Origin: Cercis canadensis
Lineage: Eukaryota > Streptophyta > Magnoliopsida > Fabales > Fabaceae
NCBI GenBank assembly: GCA_003255065.1
Contig: QAOA01006081.1
Span: forward strand, 53,847-117,846
Length of the DNA: 64,000 nt
Direction: 5' to 3'
Positions 12,701 to 24,857 of this stretch are shown here, piece after piece. The position numbers were made by a program, and so were the translations under genes. The notes beneath the pieces were generated by a model, which saw only the letters and a program-made list of their open reading frames with translations, had not been told where the DNA came from and ran no database searches. Position 1 is the stretch's first letter. Each line of letters begins with the position of its first letter.

Positions 12701-14630
12701 AGGGGTGTAATAGTCATTTTAACATATTTCCTCACCAAACCCCCCAATTTGAAGGAACACGAAAATTGATTAAAAAAGGAGTGGGGGGTTGCATCTTACC
12801 CACTGGTCTCCTCTCCTTTTTTAAGATAAATCTTCCAAACAAGGGAGAGGGGAGCTTTATTCCTCTCCTCTCCTTTCCTTTCCCCTCCAAAGTAACTCCC
12901 AAACAAACCCTGAATGTTCTGCCTATTTGTAAGGGGTCATTTTTATTATATGAGAGATGCAAAGCAAGTCAAAATTGAATGATAGCTATACTAAAATATT
13001 TCGTGAAAGCATAGAAAAGGAAACATTAACGCAGACACCATTATCTTTTTTCTTTCAATATTTGTTTTCATAATTTATTGTTGACATCTTGTGTTCGACA
13101 GGTATGATGCCTGCATGGATGTCACAGATAGTGACCACAAGCCTGTGCGCTGCATATTTACCATAGATATTGCTCGAGTAGACGAGTCAATCCGGAGACA
13201 GGAATTTGGAGATATTATCAGGTCAAATGAGAAAATCAAAGGTCTGCTGAAAGAATTATGCATGATTCCAGAAACTATTGTCAGTACGAACAACATAATT
13301 CTTCAAAACCAAGACACATTGATTTTGCGTATTACAAATAAATGTGCAGAAGAGAATGCTTTATTTGAAATAATTTGTGAAGGTCAGTCTACCGTTTTGG
13401 AGGATGGGAAGGCATCCAACCATCAGTTGAGAGGTTCTTTTGGCTTCCCAAGGTGGCTTGAGGTAATCTTCTTTCTTTGCTCTTGACTTATGAGCTTCAT
13501 TGATTCTTTTTTCTTTTTCTTTTTCTTTTTCTTTGATAAACCATTAGCTGAAATCCATAAGGAAAGACAACCCAATCCCATCCCTTGAGAAAATAAATAT
13601 CTGTGATTAAGCAATCTAGAATTTCTCTAACCAAATACACCAGACCCCAGCCAAAAGAGCACGCTTGAACCTGACCGAGTATTCCTTGTTTACCCCAAAA
13701 CCTTGAAAGTGTGCACAAAAAGTGCTGTGATGTGTCTGGGCAGGTCCACTGATCGTCAAAAATTGAAAAAGGTTTGTACCTAAGCTGCTAGGCTACCTCA
13801 CAACGAAGAAAAGATGACTGCTAGTCTCTGATTGCTAGAAACACACAACACAAATGTCAGGGTCTAAAGCCTTATGTGACCAATGCACCTGAAGCAAATC
13901 TTCTGTGTTAACCTTGTTGAGTATCGCTGTTCAAATGAAAGCTTTTACTTTAGGAGTCTTAACCTTCGAGAAAGAACTGGAAACACTTGATTCTGACTAG
14001 AGGGGCTCTGAATCAATTATTGGTAGATTTGCAATTATAGGTAGCAGAAAAATCCGAGGGCGCTGAATGTTTTTTTTTTTTTTGTCTTTTGCTTTTTCAA
14101 AAAGTCAATGTAAGAGAGACTAGAGCTTTCCCTGAGGAAAAATTAGCTCCAACAATTGGATTTAATACAAAATTGTTTTTTCTTTGGCAGAGTTCTTTAT
14201 ATAGATGAACAGTAAAAAATTTGATTTAGCTAAGTCTCTCTCCTTTTGTAATACCCGTGCATTTATGATCCAGGTAACTCCTGCAACTGGTATAATAAGA
14301 CCAGATAATATTGTTGAGGTGTCGGTGCATCACGAGGAATTCCACACTCTGGAAGAGTTTGTTGATGGTGTTATGCATAACTCTTGGTGTGAAGACTCCA
14401 GGGACAAGGAGGTTATATTAGTGGTTAAGGTGCACGGCAATTACACAAGCCAGACCAGAAATCACCATGTGCGTGTGCACCACTGCTTTTCAGCCAAGAA
14501 AAAACAGACAGACTCTCAACTAAAGAGCTCCAGGCATATCCAAGGAAGTGTCCTACAGCGATCTGATTTTCAACGCCTTAGTGGCTCCTATGATGTGGTT
14601 GAGCAGTTACAGAATTTGCATGGCCCCTGA
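750..14630 (+). CDS. FRA3: Type II inositol polyphosphate 5-phosphatase with WD40 repeats, FRA3 class (3' ten exons)
   Basis: The enzyme removes the 5-phosphate from inositol phosphates and phosphoinositides; the plant FRA3 class affects actin and secondary walls. Exons read from splice sites: 750-1002, 3904-4696, 9924-10048, 10439-10523, 11420-11585, 11688-11728, 11826-12078, 12213-12336, 13102-13462, 14274-14630. All phases join without a stop, giving about 852 codons. Exons 1-2 hold WD40-type sequence ([33 protein letters not shown]). The catalytic domain shows [44 protein letters not shown] and DSDHKPVRC, so the active-site set looks intact. The last two exons resemble the C-terminal ASH/MSP-like domain of this family. 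The first exon here starts in mid-codon, so the N-terminus and part of the WD40 propeller lie upstream of the window. The intron at 4697-9923 is long and full of LINE remnants. The paralogue within the IP5P12-15 group cannot be fixed. Confidence 0.93.
1420..1880 (+). mobile_element. Decayed LINE 3' end (RT C-terminal region plus A tail)
   Basis: Reading across frameshifts gives [13 protein letters not shown], then [15 protein letters not shown] and [18 protein letters not shown]. This is the typical end of plant L1-type ORF2, where ...WLERNxRxF... is followed by ...DxxxFLxxLWC.... The pyrimidine-rich tail at 1798-1868 and the A-tract from 1869 mark the 3' terminus. It sits in intron 1 of the phosphatase gene in the same orientation as the gene. 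Confidence 0.7.
2123..2836 (+). CDS. Unrecognised 237-aa acidic ORF inside an intron
   Basis: A 237-codon open frame begins ATG and ends TAG. I do not recognise a domain. The middle is rich in Asp and Glu ([34 protein letters not shown]) and the end is basic ([17 protein letters not shown]), a charge layout seen in the variable C-terminal part of plant LINE ORF1 proteins. It is followed within about 50 bp by a LINE-type 3' tail with a poly-A tract (to about 3170). It could be the remains of a LINE ORF1 with ORF2 deleted, or a host sequence carried by a LINE. It is not a FRA3 exon, because the flanking FRA3 exons splice in phase without it. Confidence 0.3.
   Translation: MEKSLTLAVPMMLDKKEIDAEAFSVVVEVSRIFSTLKDGLHRVQLNNDEDSTCVVQDFDSDDRMIKIADTNVDGLLCYEDNIDSFYVDEEGLLLDEYEQQNVLVGCNDHDGNLQGVKELFQQKSAGFNETYSLGLQDTKQNKINLQGDPSVDIHIEEGIPCPDAEKVTPFGQSERMPEEEAISIVLLGIAIENPDPQSLLDSLGLKLVSRLGKELKVDFTPKIYIRKKKKVERDSRD
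2880..3172 (+). mobile_element. LINE-type 3' tail with poly-A
   Basis: The blocks ggatttcttgtcctctcttg, then taccttttccctttctctta, then an A-tract at 3161-3170 match the tails at 1798-1880 and 181-290 in order and spacing. It probably belongs to the same insertion as the 237-codon frame just upstream. The rest of this intron, up to the exon at 3904, shows nothing else I can support. Confidence 0.5.
5540..5625 (+). mobile_element. LINE-type 3' tail remnant
   Basis: A short pyrimidine-rich block (ggatctcttttcctcctcta, then ttgttctctttttctctctc) has the same layout as the other LINE tails in these introns. It has no coding part and no clean A-tract. Confidence is limited because the match is to low-complexity sequence. 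Confidence 0.35.
5890..6345 (+). mobile_element. Decayed LINE 3' end
   Basis: Frames read across gaps give [21 protein letters not shown], cut here by stops, then [18 protein letters not shown] and [10 protein letters not shown]. These correspond in order to the zinc-finger/RT tail of plant LINE ORF2 and its last residues. A pyrimidine-rich tail follows at 6281-6345. It has the same orientation as the host gene. Confidence 0.6.
6620..6925 (+). mobile_element. Decayed LINE 3' end with poly-A
   Basis: The stretch includes a frame with WSKNAWVFRG-like sequence (the WLERNxRxF position) and [12 protein letters not shown], followed by a pyrimidine-rich tail and an A-tract at 6913-6924. It is a separate insertion from the one ending near 6345, since both contain the same ORF2 end. 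Confidence 0.5.
7480..8050 (-). mobile_element. Ty1/copia-type LTR and leader junction fragment
   Basis: Positions 7862-7874 read on the minus strand as tggtattagagcc, one base off the standard plant initiator-Met primer-binding site tggtatcagagc. The next base on the + side starts TG, as an LTR end should. The right-hand sequence (7875 to about 8050) is therefore LTR and the left-hand part (about 7480-7861) is leader or gag debris. No coding domain is readable and the outer LTR end is not resolved. Confidence 0.5.
8675..8707. repeat. Homopolymer T tract with a single N
   Basis: About 32 T residues with an N at 8688. A poly-T run is a natural place for an assembly join, so the true length is unknown. 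Confidence 0.8.
8708..9923. other. Intron sequence with no supported feature
   Basis: This is the remaining part of the long FRA3 intron before the exon at 9924. It is AT-rich. The part at 8760-9125 has an LTR-like look, but I found no primer site, polypurine tract or coding match, so I leave it uncalled. Confidence 0.4.
12446..12910. mobile_element. MITE with about 45 bp TIRs, 3-bp TSD tga
   Basis: The left end (ggctctgtttgggagttt, then gaggggaaaggaaaggagagg) is the reverse complement, with small gaps, of the right end (cctctcctttcctttcccctcc, then aactcccaaacaaaccc). The trinucleotide tga flanks both sides (12443-12445 and 12911-12913). There is no coding capacity. The internal sequence has several purine-rich tracts. 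It lies in the FRA3 intron between exons 8 and 9 of those visible here. The superfamily is uncertain; a 3-bp duplication fits the PIF/Harbinger type. Confidence 0.65.
13540..14050 (-). mobile_element. Antisense LINE fragment (zf-RVT region)
   Basis: On the minus strand the sequence decodes to [37 protein letters not shown] and then [10 protein letters not shown], separated by frame breaks. This is the zinc-binding reverse-transcriptase tail (kVNTxDxLQ...CxxC) of plant LINEs. It lies in the last FRA3 intron and is antisense to the gene, unlike the other LINE remnants here. Confidence 0.65.
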
Positions 14631-15700
14631 AGTAGTACTTAATGTGAGTGCTAGTATCATAATTTTCTTTTATGAAATAAGAAAACGCAGATGCATATTA
14701 TTAAAGATGGGACGTTATTGTTTAATGTTTTAAATATCTTGATGGTTCTAGCTGTCGTGTCTAGTTGCTTGTTATGTTTGGTAATGACTTGCTTCGTTTC
14801 CATAGGGAGGTTGTGGTCCGACTTATAATCGTCGGGGCTGATTGAATGTACAAAGAAAGTAATGCAAAGCAGAAAGAAGTGTGCTAGAATTTATATGATC
14901 CATTATTTCATTTATTTAGATATAAGTTGAGTACATTCTGTAGAATGTAACTATGGACCTTGCTAAACAAGACAAGCAGCACTTGTAAGGAGTATCGTGG
15001 TGTTACTGTGACTGAAGTTGTTAATATTGGGGTTGTCTTTTTCTTTTTGGTTAAATGAGGTTGTCTTTTTGGTCGATGAGTGCTTCATACAAATATTCCG
15101 ATATTTCTACCATGAATAGAACTTTTCTTTTTTGCCCTTTTAAAGAACGAATTTGTTGCGCTGTGAATTCTCTGTCCTTCTGGTAGCCAATATGGCATTC
15201 TAAGAACAAAATTGTTGGATCGTGTATTCTTTTTCTTTTTGGTGGCAAGAGATGTTAATTGATGCCATACAAATAATGGAAAACATAACCCACAATTAAA
15301 CCTATATAAAAACAGAATAAAAACGTAGTTTTTCAGCCCCAAAATCACAAGAAATCCGCAGCTATACCGAATTCGAAAACCTTCAAATTTTATGAACAAA
15401 AACTTGGTTTAAAACCCAATTAATTAGTGCAAATTGGAAGCTAAAGATAACTAATATACATAGCATAAATTCAAGAAATCCGGGCTTCTTGTTGGCATCG
15501 CCACCAACGCTCCACAATTCATAGTGGGATCCCCAAACCTAACCACCTTGTGCGGCTGCCACGCCTTTGGAACAACATCAGTTCCGGAAATCTCCAATTT
15601 TTCTGGTAAGTGATCAGCGATAATGAGAGAGGCGGTCAGAGACATTAGCGGTGACTGTGAGTAATCAGAATCTGATACCAATAATTAAGTTATTAAAATT
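14631..15700. other. Intergenic: 3' flank of FRA3, one unrecognised short frame
   Basis: No domain-bearing gene is seen. A 76-codon frame on the minus strand (15451-15681) has ordinary amino-acid composition (for example KAWQPHKVVRFGDPTMNCG), but I do not recognise it and see no clear splice partner. It may be a gene remnant or chance. The 3' untranslated region of FRA3 should lie in the first few hundred bases, but no polyadenylation site can be fixed. Confidence 0.4.
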
Positions 15701-16254
15701 AAGGTTTAATTGTAATTTTGGTCTCCTATTTTAACCACTTGAACGTTTTGGTCCCCCTTCTTTAAAAATGAACTATTGAGTCCCTCTATATTAATAAAAT
15801 GTACAAGTTTAGTCCATTTATCTTTAAGTCAAAATTCTTAGTTTTATTTCAAGGTGTAAAGTTCTCTGATTTATAATCTCACCGTTCAGATTGAAGAGCT
15901 ACGTCTTGTGAATCTCCCAATTAAATTTCAGCTGGATCTAACGGTGAAAAAGTCTAAATTTTGCAGTTAGATGAAAATTATGATTTTGGTATTTTGGACT
16001 GAGTCTCACCGTTAAATCGAGCTAAAATTTAGTGAGGAGGTTCATAAGATGTAGCATTTCAATATGATCGGTGAGATTATGAATCAAAGAAGTTTACACC
16101 TTAAAATAAACTTAAAAATTTTGACTTAACGATAAATGGATTAAAATTGTATATTTTATGAATATAGAGGGACTCAATAGTTCATTTTTAAAGAAAGGGG
16201 ACCAAATCCTTCAAGTGGTTAAAATAGGAGGACCAAAATTACAATTAAACCTAA
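15701..16254. mobile_element. Foldback element with very long inverted arms
   Basis: The left arm begins aggtttaattgtaattttgg and continues through blocks for tggtccccctt, ttaaaaatgaactattgagt and ccctctatatt. The right arm carries the same blocks reversed and complemented, ending caaaattacaattaaacct. The arms appear to cover most of each half and the loop is short. There is no coding capacity. Its end motif resembles that of the MITE at 22214-22428, so both may belong to one family, probably Mutator-like. Confidence 0.75.
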
Positions 16255-16660
16255 AATTAATAAATTTAGTGACCTGACATTTCAACTCAGATGCCATGTG
16301 AGTTTGACCAAAAAATTATCAAAAAAGTGTCTCACTGTTTAACAAATCATATTCCATTTAACCACACCCGGTCCAAGCCATGTGTACTTGCTGTGTAGAA
16401 AGCCCGACCTGATGTCTAGCTCGTGAGTCGTCTCATTTGAATCTGTCCCACATCCTAGATTCCTAGTACAAATTGACGAGTAGACTCTAGACGCGCACGT
16501 GACAGGTGTTAGGTAAACCAAAACCTAGTAAACGGAGAGGGAAGGAGATGAGATTTTGGTCAGACCAAAAAACGTCAGCACGTGAGACAGCTCGAAGTCT
16601 AGACCCTTGGCACTTTTGCAGCTACTCCTTAAACGGTACTCAATTTTTCCCAAATCCATT

Positions 16661-16668
16661 CATATATT
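16661..16668 (+). promoter_or_regulatory. Possible TATA box of the alkenal reductase gene
   Basis: The sequence catatatt lies about 105 bp upstream of the ATG at 16772, which would place transcription start near 16690-16700. It was chosen on position and composition only. No other core element is clear. Confidence 0.3.
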
Positions 16669-16771
16669 TCACTTGCATACAGCTTGCGCTTATACAGTTG
16701 TGCAACTATTACCTTGAATTAGATTAGACTTTCGCTTGTTTCTCATGGTTGTCGTATGATCATCAACAATC

Positions 16772-19524
<2,753 letters not shown>

Positions 19525-20072
19525 TTCTTTTCCCGCAGAAAGCTTACTATGTTGTAAACATTAGTTCTCTCCCGCAGAAAATTATATTATTTGTCAAATT
19601 GTACTACAATATTATATCGTAATATCCCACCCTCTTTTCACAGAGTCAGCAAAAAATTCGGATGTACCGTGTAATTCAGCATAATATTTTTATGCACCAT
19701 GTCCCGAAGTTATAGTAGTTGCCTTTAATCTGGTTAGACCTGCAAATGAAGACTTCACGCTTTCATTTTTTGTGATGATTCTCACTTGCCTTTAATCCTA
19801 GTCGATGTCTAAACAAGGCCAATGGTCCGAGTGAGCATGAGAAGTTGGCTTTTGAATTTTCCGTTGCATGTGGAACGATCAAGCTAACAGCCGAATTGTC
19901 CTGAGCACTATGTTCACCGCAAGGATAGTATTGGTGTTAATGTGCGTATGTGCATGTTATTTCTAATGTTTTGTGATGCAAAAACTGAGGCCTAAGTGAA
20001 AGGCTCAAAAGATAACATGCAATGTGAATAGAGTGAATTTTCTTCTTGATAAGTATTTCATTTATTCATGAG
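19525..20072. other. Intergenic: 3' flank of the alkenal reductase gene
   Basis: No gene or element is recognised. The first part should hold the 3' untranslated region. Confidence 0.4.
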
Positions 20073-20419
20073 TAAAACACAATTTTGGTCCTTGAAAGAT
20101 TCGGGATTAAACAAAATCATCCCTGAAAGATAGAAAACAACAAAATGGTCCTCCAAATATGCAACATCCATAACAAAATGGTCCTCCGTTAGTGTAGTCC
20201 GTTTGCAGGTGACGGAAGTGCTAACGTGTCACCGTTAAATGCTTATTTGGCCTGTTAGTGACTAACATGGCACACTAAAATGGTCCTTCTTCATTTTTTT
20301 CCCATTTCCCCTCTCATTCACGCATACCCCTTCTTCACCTTCCTCTATTTTCACTTCTCAAGCTCCCACCCAAGCACCACCGCCGGCCACCCCTTGCTTA
20401 GTTGGCCTCACGATAGGAG

Positions 20420-20985
20420 TGCAAGATACTGTATAGTCTCTACCTTCCCCAAGCAAAGCCCGAATGGAGGAAACAACAGGAGCACATGTATGAGTATCAA
20501 GGCATCCTTCATTAATCAACTTAACAGCAATTACGGAGTCTGTTTCCAGAATAACCTAATGCATCCCTTCACGAACAACCCAATCTAAAGCAATGTGAAT
20601 ATCTCACAGCTCTGCAAGAAGACCATTGCAAACTCCTAGGCTAGCTGCAAACCTATGCACCCAAGCTCCAGTATGATCTCTAAGCACACCTCCATAACCA
20701 GATAGGCCATTGGTAGAGAAACAAGACCCATCAACATTAAACTTGCACCATCCAACTTCTAGGCACTTCCAACCCACTCTGATCTTTTTCCCAGGCAAGA
20801 AACTCCTTCCATGCAACTGAGCACTGGCCTACGACCTAACACACTCCTTTGCACTATGAGAAATGGATAAGCTGAGGTCCCCATAGTTACTATGACCTTC
20901 AAAAACAAGTTTATTCCTACTCCACCACAAACTCCAGCAAGCAATCCCAAAAATTGTTTGCCAATCACTACCATTTTCACCACCA
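20420..20985 (-). pseudogene. RNase H-like (RVT_3) fragment captured in the TIR element
   Basis: Read on the minus strand across frame changes: DWQTIFGIACWSLWWSRNKL, CKFNVDGSCFSTNGLSGYGG, VLRDHTGAWVHRFAASLG, then VILETDSVIAVKLINEG. This is the RNase H-like domain (KxNxDGS...GG..RD..G at the start, ...ExDS... later) that forms the end of many plant LINE ORF2 proteins and some host genes. Stop codons and frame breaks make it non-coding today. Its position between inverted arms suggests capture or a nested LINE. Confidence 0.65.
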
Positions 20986-21290
20986 CGCACCACCCCTCTT
21001 TTCCCCTCTCCATTTCGCCCCTCTCTCTCCAAGTGGTGCGTGGTGCGTGGTGCTTGGGTGGGAGCTTGATAAGTGAAAATGGAGGAAGGTGAAGAAGGGG
21101 TGTGCGNACCACAAACTCCAACAAGCAATCCCAAAAATTGTTTGCCAATCACTACCATTTTCACCACCACGCACCACCCCTCTTTTCCCCTCTCCATTTC
21201 GCCCCTCTCTCTCCAAGTGGTGCGTGGTGCGTGGTGCTTGGGTGGGAGCTTGATAAGTGAAAATGGAGGAAGGTGAAGAAGGGGTGTGCG
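20924..21290. repeat. 183-bp direct duplication around an N (likely assembly overlap)
   Basis: Bases 20924-21106 and 21108-21290 are nearly identical and meet at the single N at 21107. The simplest reading is two contig ends with an unmerged overlap. Confidence 0.85.
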
Positions 21291-21542
21291 TGAATAGGAG
21301 GGGAAATGGGGAAGAATTGAAGAAGGATCATTTTAGTGTGTCACGTCAGTCACTAACAGGCCAAATAAGCATTTAACGGTGACACGTCAGCACTTTCGTC
21401 ACCTGCAAACGGACTACACTAACAGATGATCATTTTGTTATGGATGTTGCATATTTGGAAGACCATTTTGTTGTTTCCTATCTTTTAGGGACGATTTTGT
21501 TTAATCCAAAATCTTTCAAGGACTAAAATGGTGGTTTACTCT

Positions 21543-22754
21543 TTATTCATTATAGAATCACTACAAATGATCTGTTGAACTTACAACTCTTTGTTCTGAT
21601 ATTGTTTGCATAAATAATTCAACTGAAAACACAAAAAAAAATGATGCCATTGAAAAGGTTTTAGTGTTTGAAAAAATAGTATGAATGCCTTTTTAGCCAC
21701 AAAGGAAGGACGTTACTTGTTAGAATTATCACAGCTCTTTTGGTTTTTTTCTTTTAAGGCTCTGTTTGTTTTCGCAAAAATCGTTTCCATGAAAAGTAGT
21801 AATTTTTTTTTTTAAAACCATTTTTATTAAAAAGGAAAAAAAAAAAAGTTGTCACCAAGAGAAATGGAATCCAATACCTTTTGTATTGACATAAATCGAT
21901 TTTACTGGTACAAATTAAGCTAACGCTGCTTAACCCGAAGCTCTTTAAGCACAACAAAGGCTTTATTTCATATCCTTCTATCAATTCATTAGTTGTTATT
22001 TATTTTTATTGTAATTATGAAAATTTTACTTTAATAAAGTCAATATAATTTTTCACTTGTAAGTACTATAAATGTTATATAGAACTTTTCTTGTTATATT
22101 AAATTACTAAAGGATAGAATTTATATAATGTTAAGTTATGATTTAGTGGTAAAGAGTTTAAATCATTTGTTGGAGGTTAGATGTTTGAACCTCTGTGCCC
22201 TCATTAAAAATATGCTTAATTGTAATTTTAGTCCCTTTATTTTAGTCATATAAATGTTTTGGTCCCTAATTTTGAAATGAAACTTTTTAGGCACTTAAGT
22301 TTCACAAAATGAACAAATTGGTCTAATGGTCTAACTCTATCCAAAAATTAATGGTTTGGGTTAGCATGACACCCACATGGCAATTAAAATTATTTTTTAT
22401 TCAAAACAAACTAAAATTACAATTAAGCTTAATAATATAGTGTTGTTGACATAGATTTTTCATAGGTTTAGGATTTTCTAATTACACAACTTTTTTTTTT
22501 TTTGTAAGAAAAGTATTGCTTGGTTTCAAAAGTTGAAGGAAAATAACAATTGGTCTAAACATAAAGAAATTTTAATTTGGTTCTTTTTATATCATATAAA
22601 ATATTTAAAATATCTTTTAGGTTGTGTTTGTATAGGGTATTTGACAAATTCTTGTGATTTTTAAATACATGTAATTGAAATATAGTATTTTAAATACATG
22701 TATTTATAAAATATTTTATTTAGATACACTCTATTATTTTGTTTGTCTTTCTAT
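21543..22754. other. AT-rich intergenic stretch
   Basis: No gene is recognised. It contains the MITE at 22214-22428, described separately, and poly-A/T runs. The 3' end of the OVATE gene lies at its right border. Confidence 0.4.
22214..22428. mobile_element. MITE with gcttaattgtaattttagt ends
   Basis: The left gcttaattgtaattttagt is the exact reverse complement of the right actaaaattacaattaagc. The flanks are AT-rich and a 9-bp duplication is only approximate (taaaaatat, ttaataata). It is about 215 bp with no coding capacity. The end motif is close to that of the foldback element at 15701-16254. Confidence 0.7.
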
Positions 22755-23799
22755 TTATACAGAAAAAAAATGGACCTTCTTTGGTTTATGTAAGACAAAC
22801 AAGAACCCATTTTCCACGTTCCATATTTGCTTAAACACTTTGATAATGAGGTCATGGTACTCATCTGAATTGAGAGAAAGATAGCAAGCAAGAAGATCTT
22901 CCAAATCCTTTGATGCCCTTATGTTGTTCTCCACAATCATTTCCACCATTGATTCTCTGAAATCTATCTGTGGGTTAAAAGATGACAACTGCAAAGCTAT
23001 CTGAAAGGCTTCTCCTTGAGCTTGAACTAGATGACACACTTTTGCGGCCATGTCCCTGAAATTTTCTGCTTCCAATTCCAATTCCAATTCTTGAAGAATG
23101 AATCCGAAGCTTAATCCCAAGAGAACTCACAGAGAATCTCCTAACAGGAAAATGGGTACCTCTTTGTTCTTTGATTGATGATGTGTCTTCCTTTACTATC
23201 TTAACTTTCAAAGTTTTCTGCAAATTGGGTTCTTCATTTCTTGCGATTCTGCTTCTGAGTTTTTCTCTCTTCTTGGCATCACTTAGCAGGTCATTAAATT
23301 TTGCAGGTTTGGTTTTGATAGGAGGAAGTTCAAGCTCAGAAAAAGAATCATACCCATTAAGCTTATCGTCTTTTCTGGCTATAGAGTTTTTGTCCACATC
23401 GAGAACGATATCTCGAGCATTGGAATTGAGCCTGCAGCTACAAGAGTTAGAAGACAAAACGGTTTCATCAAAAGGTTCAATGGCAAGAACACAGTCTGTT
23501 CTGAATTCAGGTTCAGGGAATTCTGATTCAGGGGAGCTATCAAATGGAGAAGATGAACACTCGGGTGGAGAATCTGATTTGGTCCAAACAAATTCAAGTG
23601 TGGTTCTGCAACTACAACCAGCAGAATCAGAGGAGTTAACAAGCTTAGGAGAAGAAGACCTTGGTGTTCTTCTCTTGGGTTTTTGTTTGGATGATTTTCT
23701 GGGTGGTTCAGGATCTTTTTGATTAGAGTGGTTGACAACGGCGGTACTGGTGGGCGGTGGCGGCAGCGGTGGTTGGAGGAGTGCTAAGACGGTGAACAA
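22755..23799 (-). CDS. OFP: OVATE family protein (transcriptional repressor), frameshifted before the OVATE domain
   Basis: OVATE family proteins are plant nuclear regulators, mostly repressors, that interact with KNOX/BELL proteins and affect organ shape. A long N-terminal part reads from about 23799 down to 22975. It holds [26 protein letters not shown]-like basic blocks and [17 protein letters not shown]. The OVATE domain lies in another frame ([19 protein letters not shown], then [20 protein letters not shown], then VFKQIW). The two join only if about two bases are missing near 22985, just after SDSFAVV. Such genes normally lack introns, so this is a real frameshift or a sequence error. 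The N-terminal start is unclear: the open frame runs upstream of 23799 without a good ATG, and an ATG near 23898 is in another frame across a C-rich homopolymer. Loss of function is possible but not shown. Confidence 0.75.
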
Positions 23800-23899
23800 G
23801 AAAGAGAGGAGAGGTATAAGGAAGGAGATGTTTCGGGGGGGACAAGTGGGGGGTGTCAGCGGAGAAGGAGAGAGGGATGTCAGTGAATTTGAAATACAT

Positions 23900-24056
23900 T
23901 AGATTGAAACTGTTACTAAAAAAATATATTAAAATTTTAAATATTATACAAATAATATAATTTAAAATTAGTCTTTTAAATACATTTTACAAATATATTA
24001 TATTTTATAAATATTCCATCCAAACACATCATTAATGTATCATTAATTTTAAATAC

Positions 24057-24088
<32 letters not shown>

Positions 24089-24448
24089 TAACGATATATA
24101 TTGACAAAAAAAACATATAACACTAATAAGTATTTTAAACCTTTCACACCATACAAGAGAAATCAAATTGAAAGTCACGAAGACTAGATATTGAGACCAT
24201 CATCCACGGTGGAGGAAAAAGCAAACGTCCTTCGTGAGAAAGAAGCCAACGATTCACCATGTGTTCTAACTTCTAATAGAGGAAATTGTGATACCTCTGT
24301 GAACATTTAGTGGGAGGATGAGATGATGCTAAAATATAAAAATATTATAAATATTATATTTTAATGAAAAAATAACACCGCAAACACTTAACAATCTTTA
24401 TCTAAATTTTGTCTTAATCTTTTCTTCTCACTTTTACAACCAAACAAT
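23900..24448. other. AT-rich intergenic stretch with a (TA)n microsatellite
   Basis: A TA dinucleotide run of about 26 bp lies at 24063-24088. No other feature is recognised between the OVATE gene and the left target duplication of the large Mutator-like element. Confidence 0.6.
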
Positions 24449-24457
24449 AATTTTCTT

Positions 24458-24657
24458 GGCACTTTGACCGAATAAATGCATAAAGGAAACTTAAATGCTA
24501 AAATGGTGTAATCAGAAACTTATTTACATAAATAATGCATTTTGTAAAAAATTGAAAATTAAAAAGAAAAAGCGGGGCCCACAAGACGCGTCGTGGCTCC
24601 TGCGGCGCATGTTGAAAAGACGCGCCGTGGGGCCCACGGCACGTCTCTTCTTGTCGT
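24458..24657 (+). repeat. Left terminal inverted repeat of the MULE
   Basis: It matches the reverse complement of about 45690-45908 with scattered substitutions and small gaps: the ggcactttgaccg end, then aaacttaaatgctaaaatgg, and the GC-rich block with tggctcctgcggcgcatg. It contains GC-rich near-palindromes (for example 24619-24645). A third palindrome at 24697-24727 lies just beyond the shared part. Confidence 0.88.
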
Positions 24658-24857
24658 TTCCTCCTCAATTTTCCAAAGACGGGTGCATGGCTTTTAGGGA
24701 CACGTCGTGGGGCCCACGGCGTGTCCCCATTTTGTCTCTGATCCCTCTAATTTTTTCAACGTCACTCCATTGGCTGGTGGCGTGTCCGAATTCTATAAAT
24801 TCCTCCCCTCCGAGCAGTCTTCACACAACAGGAGCAAAAATACTCCAAGCAGTCTTC

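Larger units (their letters stand above)
20073..21542. mobile_element. Long-TIR (Mutator-like) element carrying a captured fragment
   Basis: The left end (gagtaaaacacaattttggt, then ccttgaaagatt) and the right end (rev-comp gagtaaaccaccattttagt, then ccttgaaagatt) are inverted copies. The similarity extends about 250-350 bp inward through shared blocks such as ggccaaataagcatttaacg, tgtcaccgttaaatg and acttccgtcacctgcaaacg. There is no transposase. The interior holds an RNase H-like coding remnant on the minus strand, a layout like Pack-MULEs. A single N at 21107 is flanked by a 183-bp near-perfect duplication, so the true length is probably about 184 bp less. Confidence 0.7.

Noticed and set aside
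23171..23738. Long frames in other phases over the OVATE gene
   Set aside because: They are out-of-phase shadows of the Ser/Glu-rich OVATE protein coding sequence.
24619..24727. CRISPR-like or tRNA-like hairpins in the GC-rich block
   Set aside because: These are palindromes within a plant MULE terminal region; there is no repeat-spacer order and no cloverleaf.
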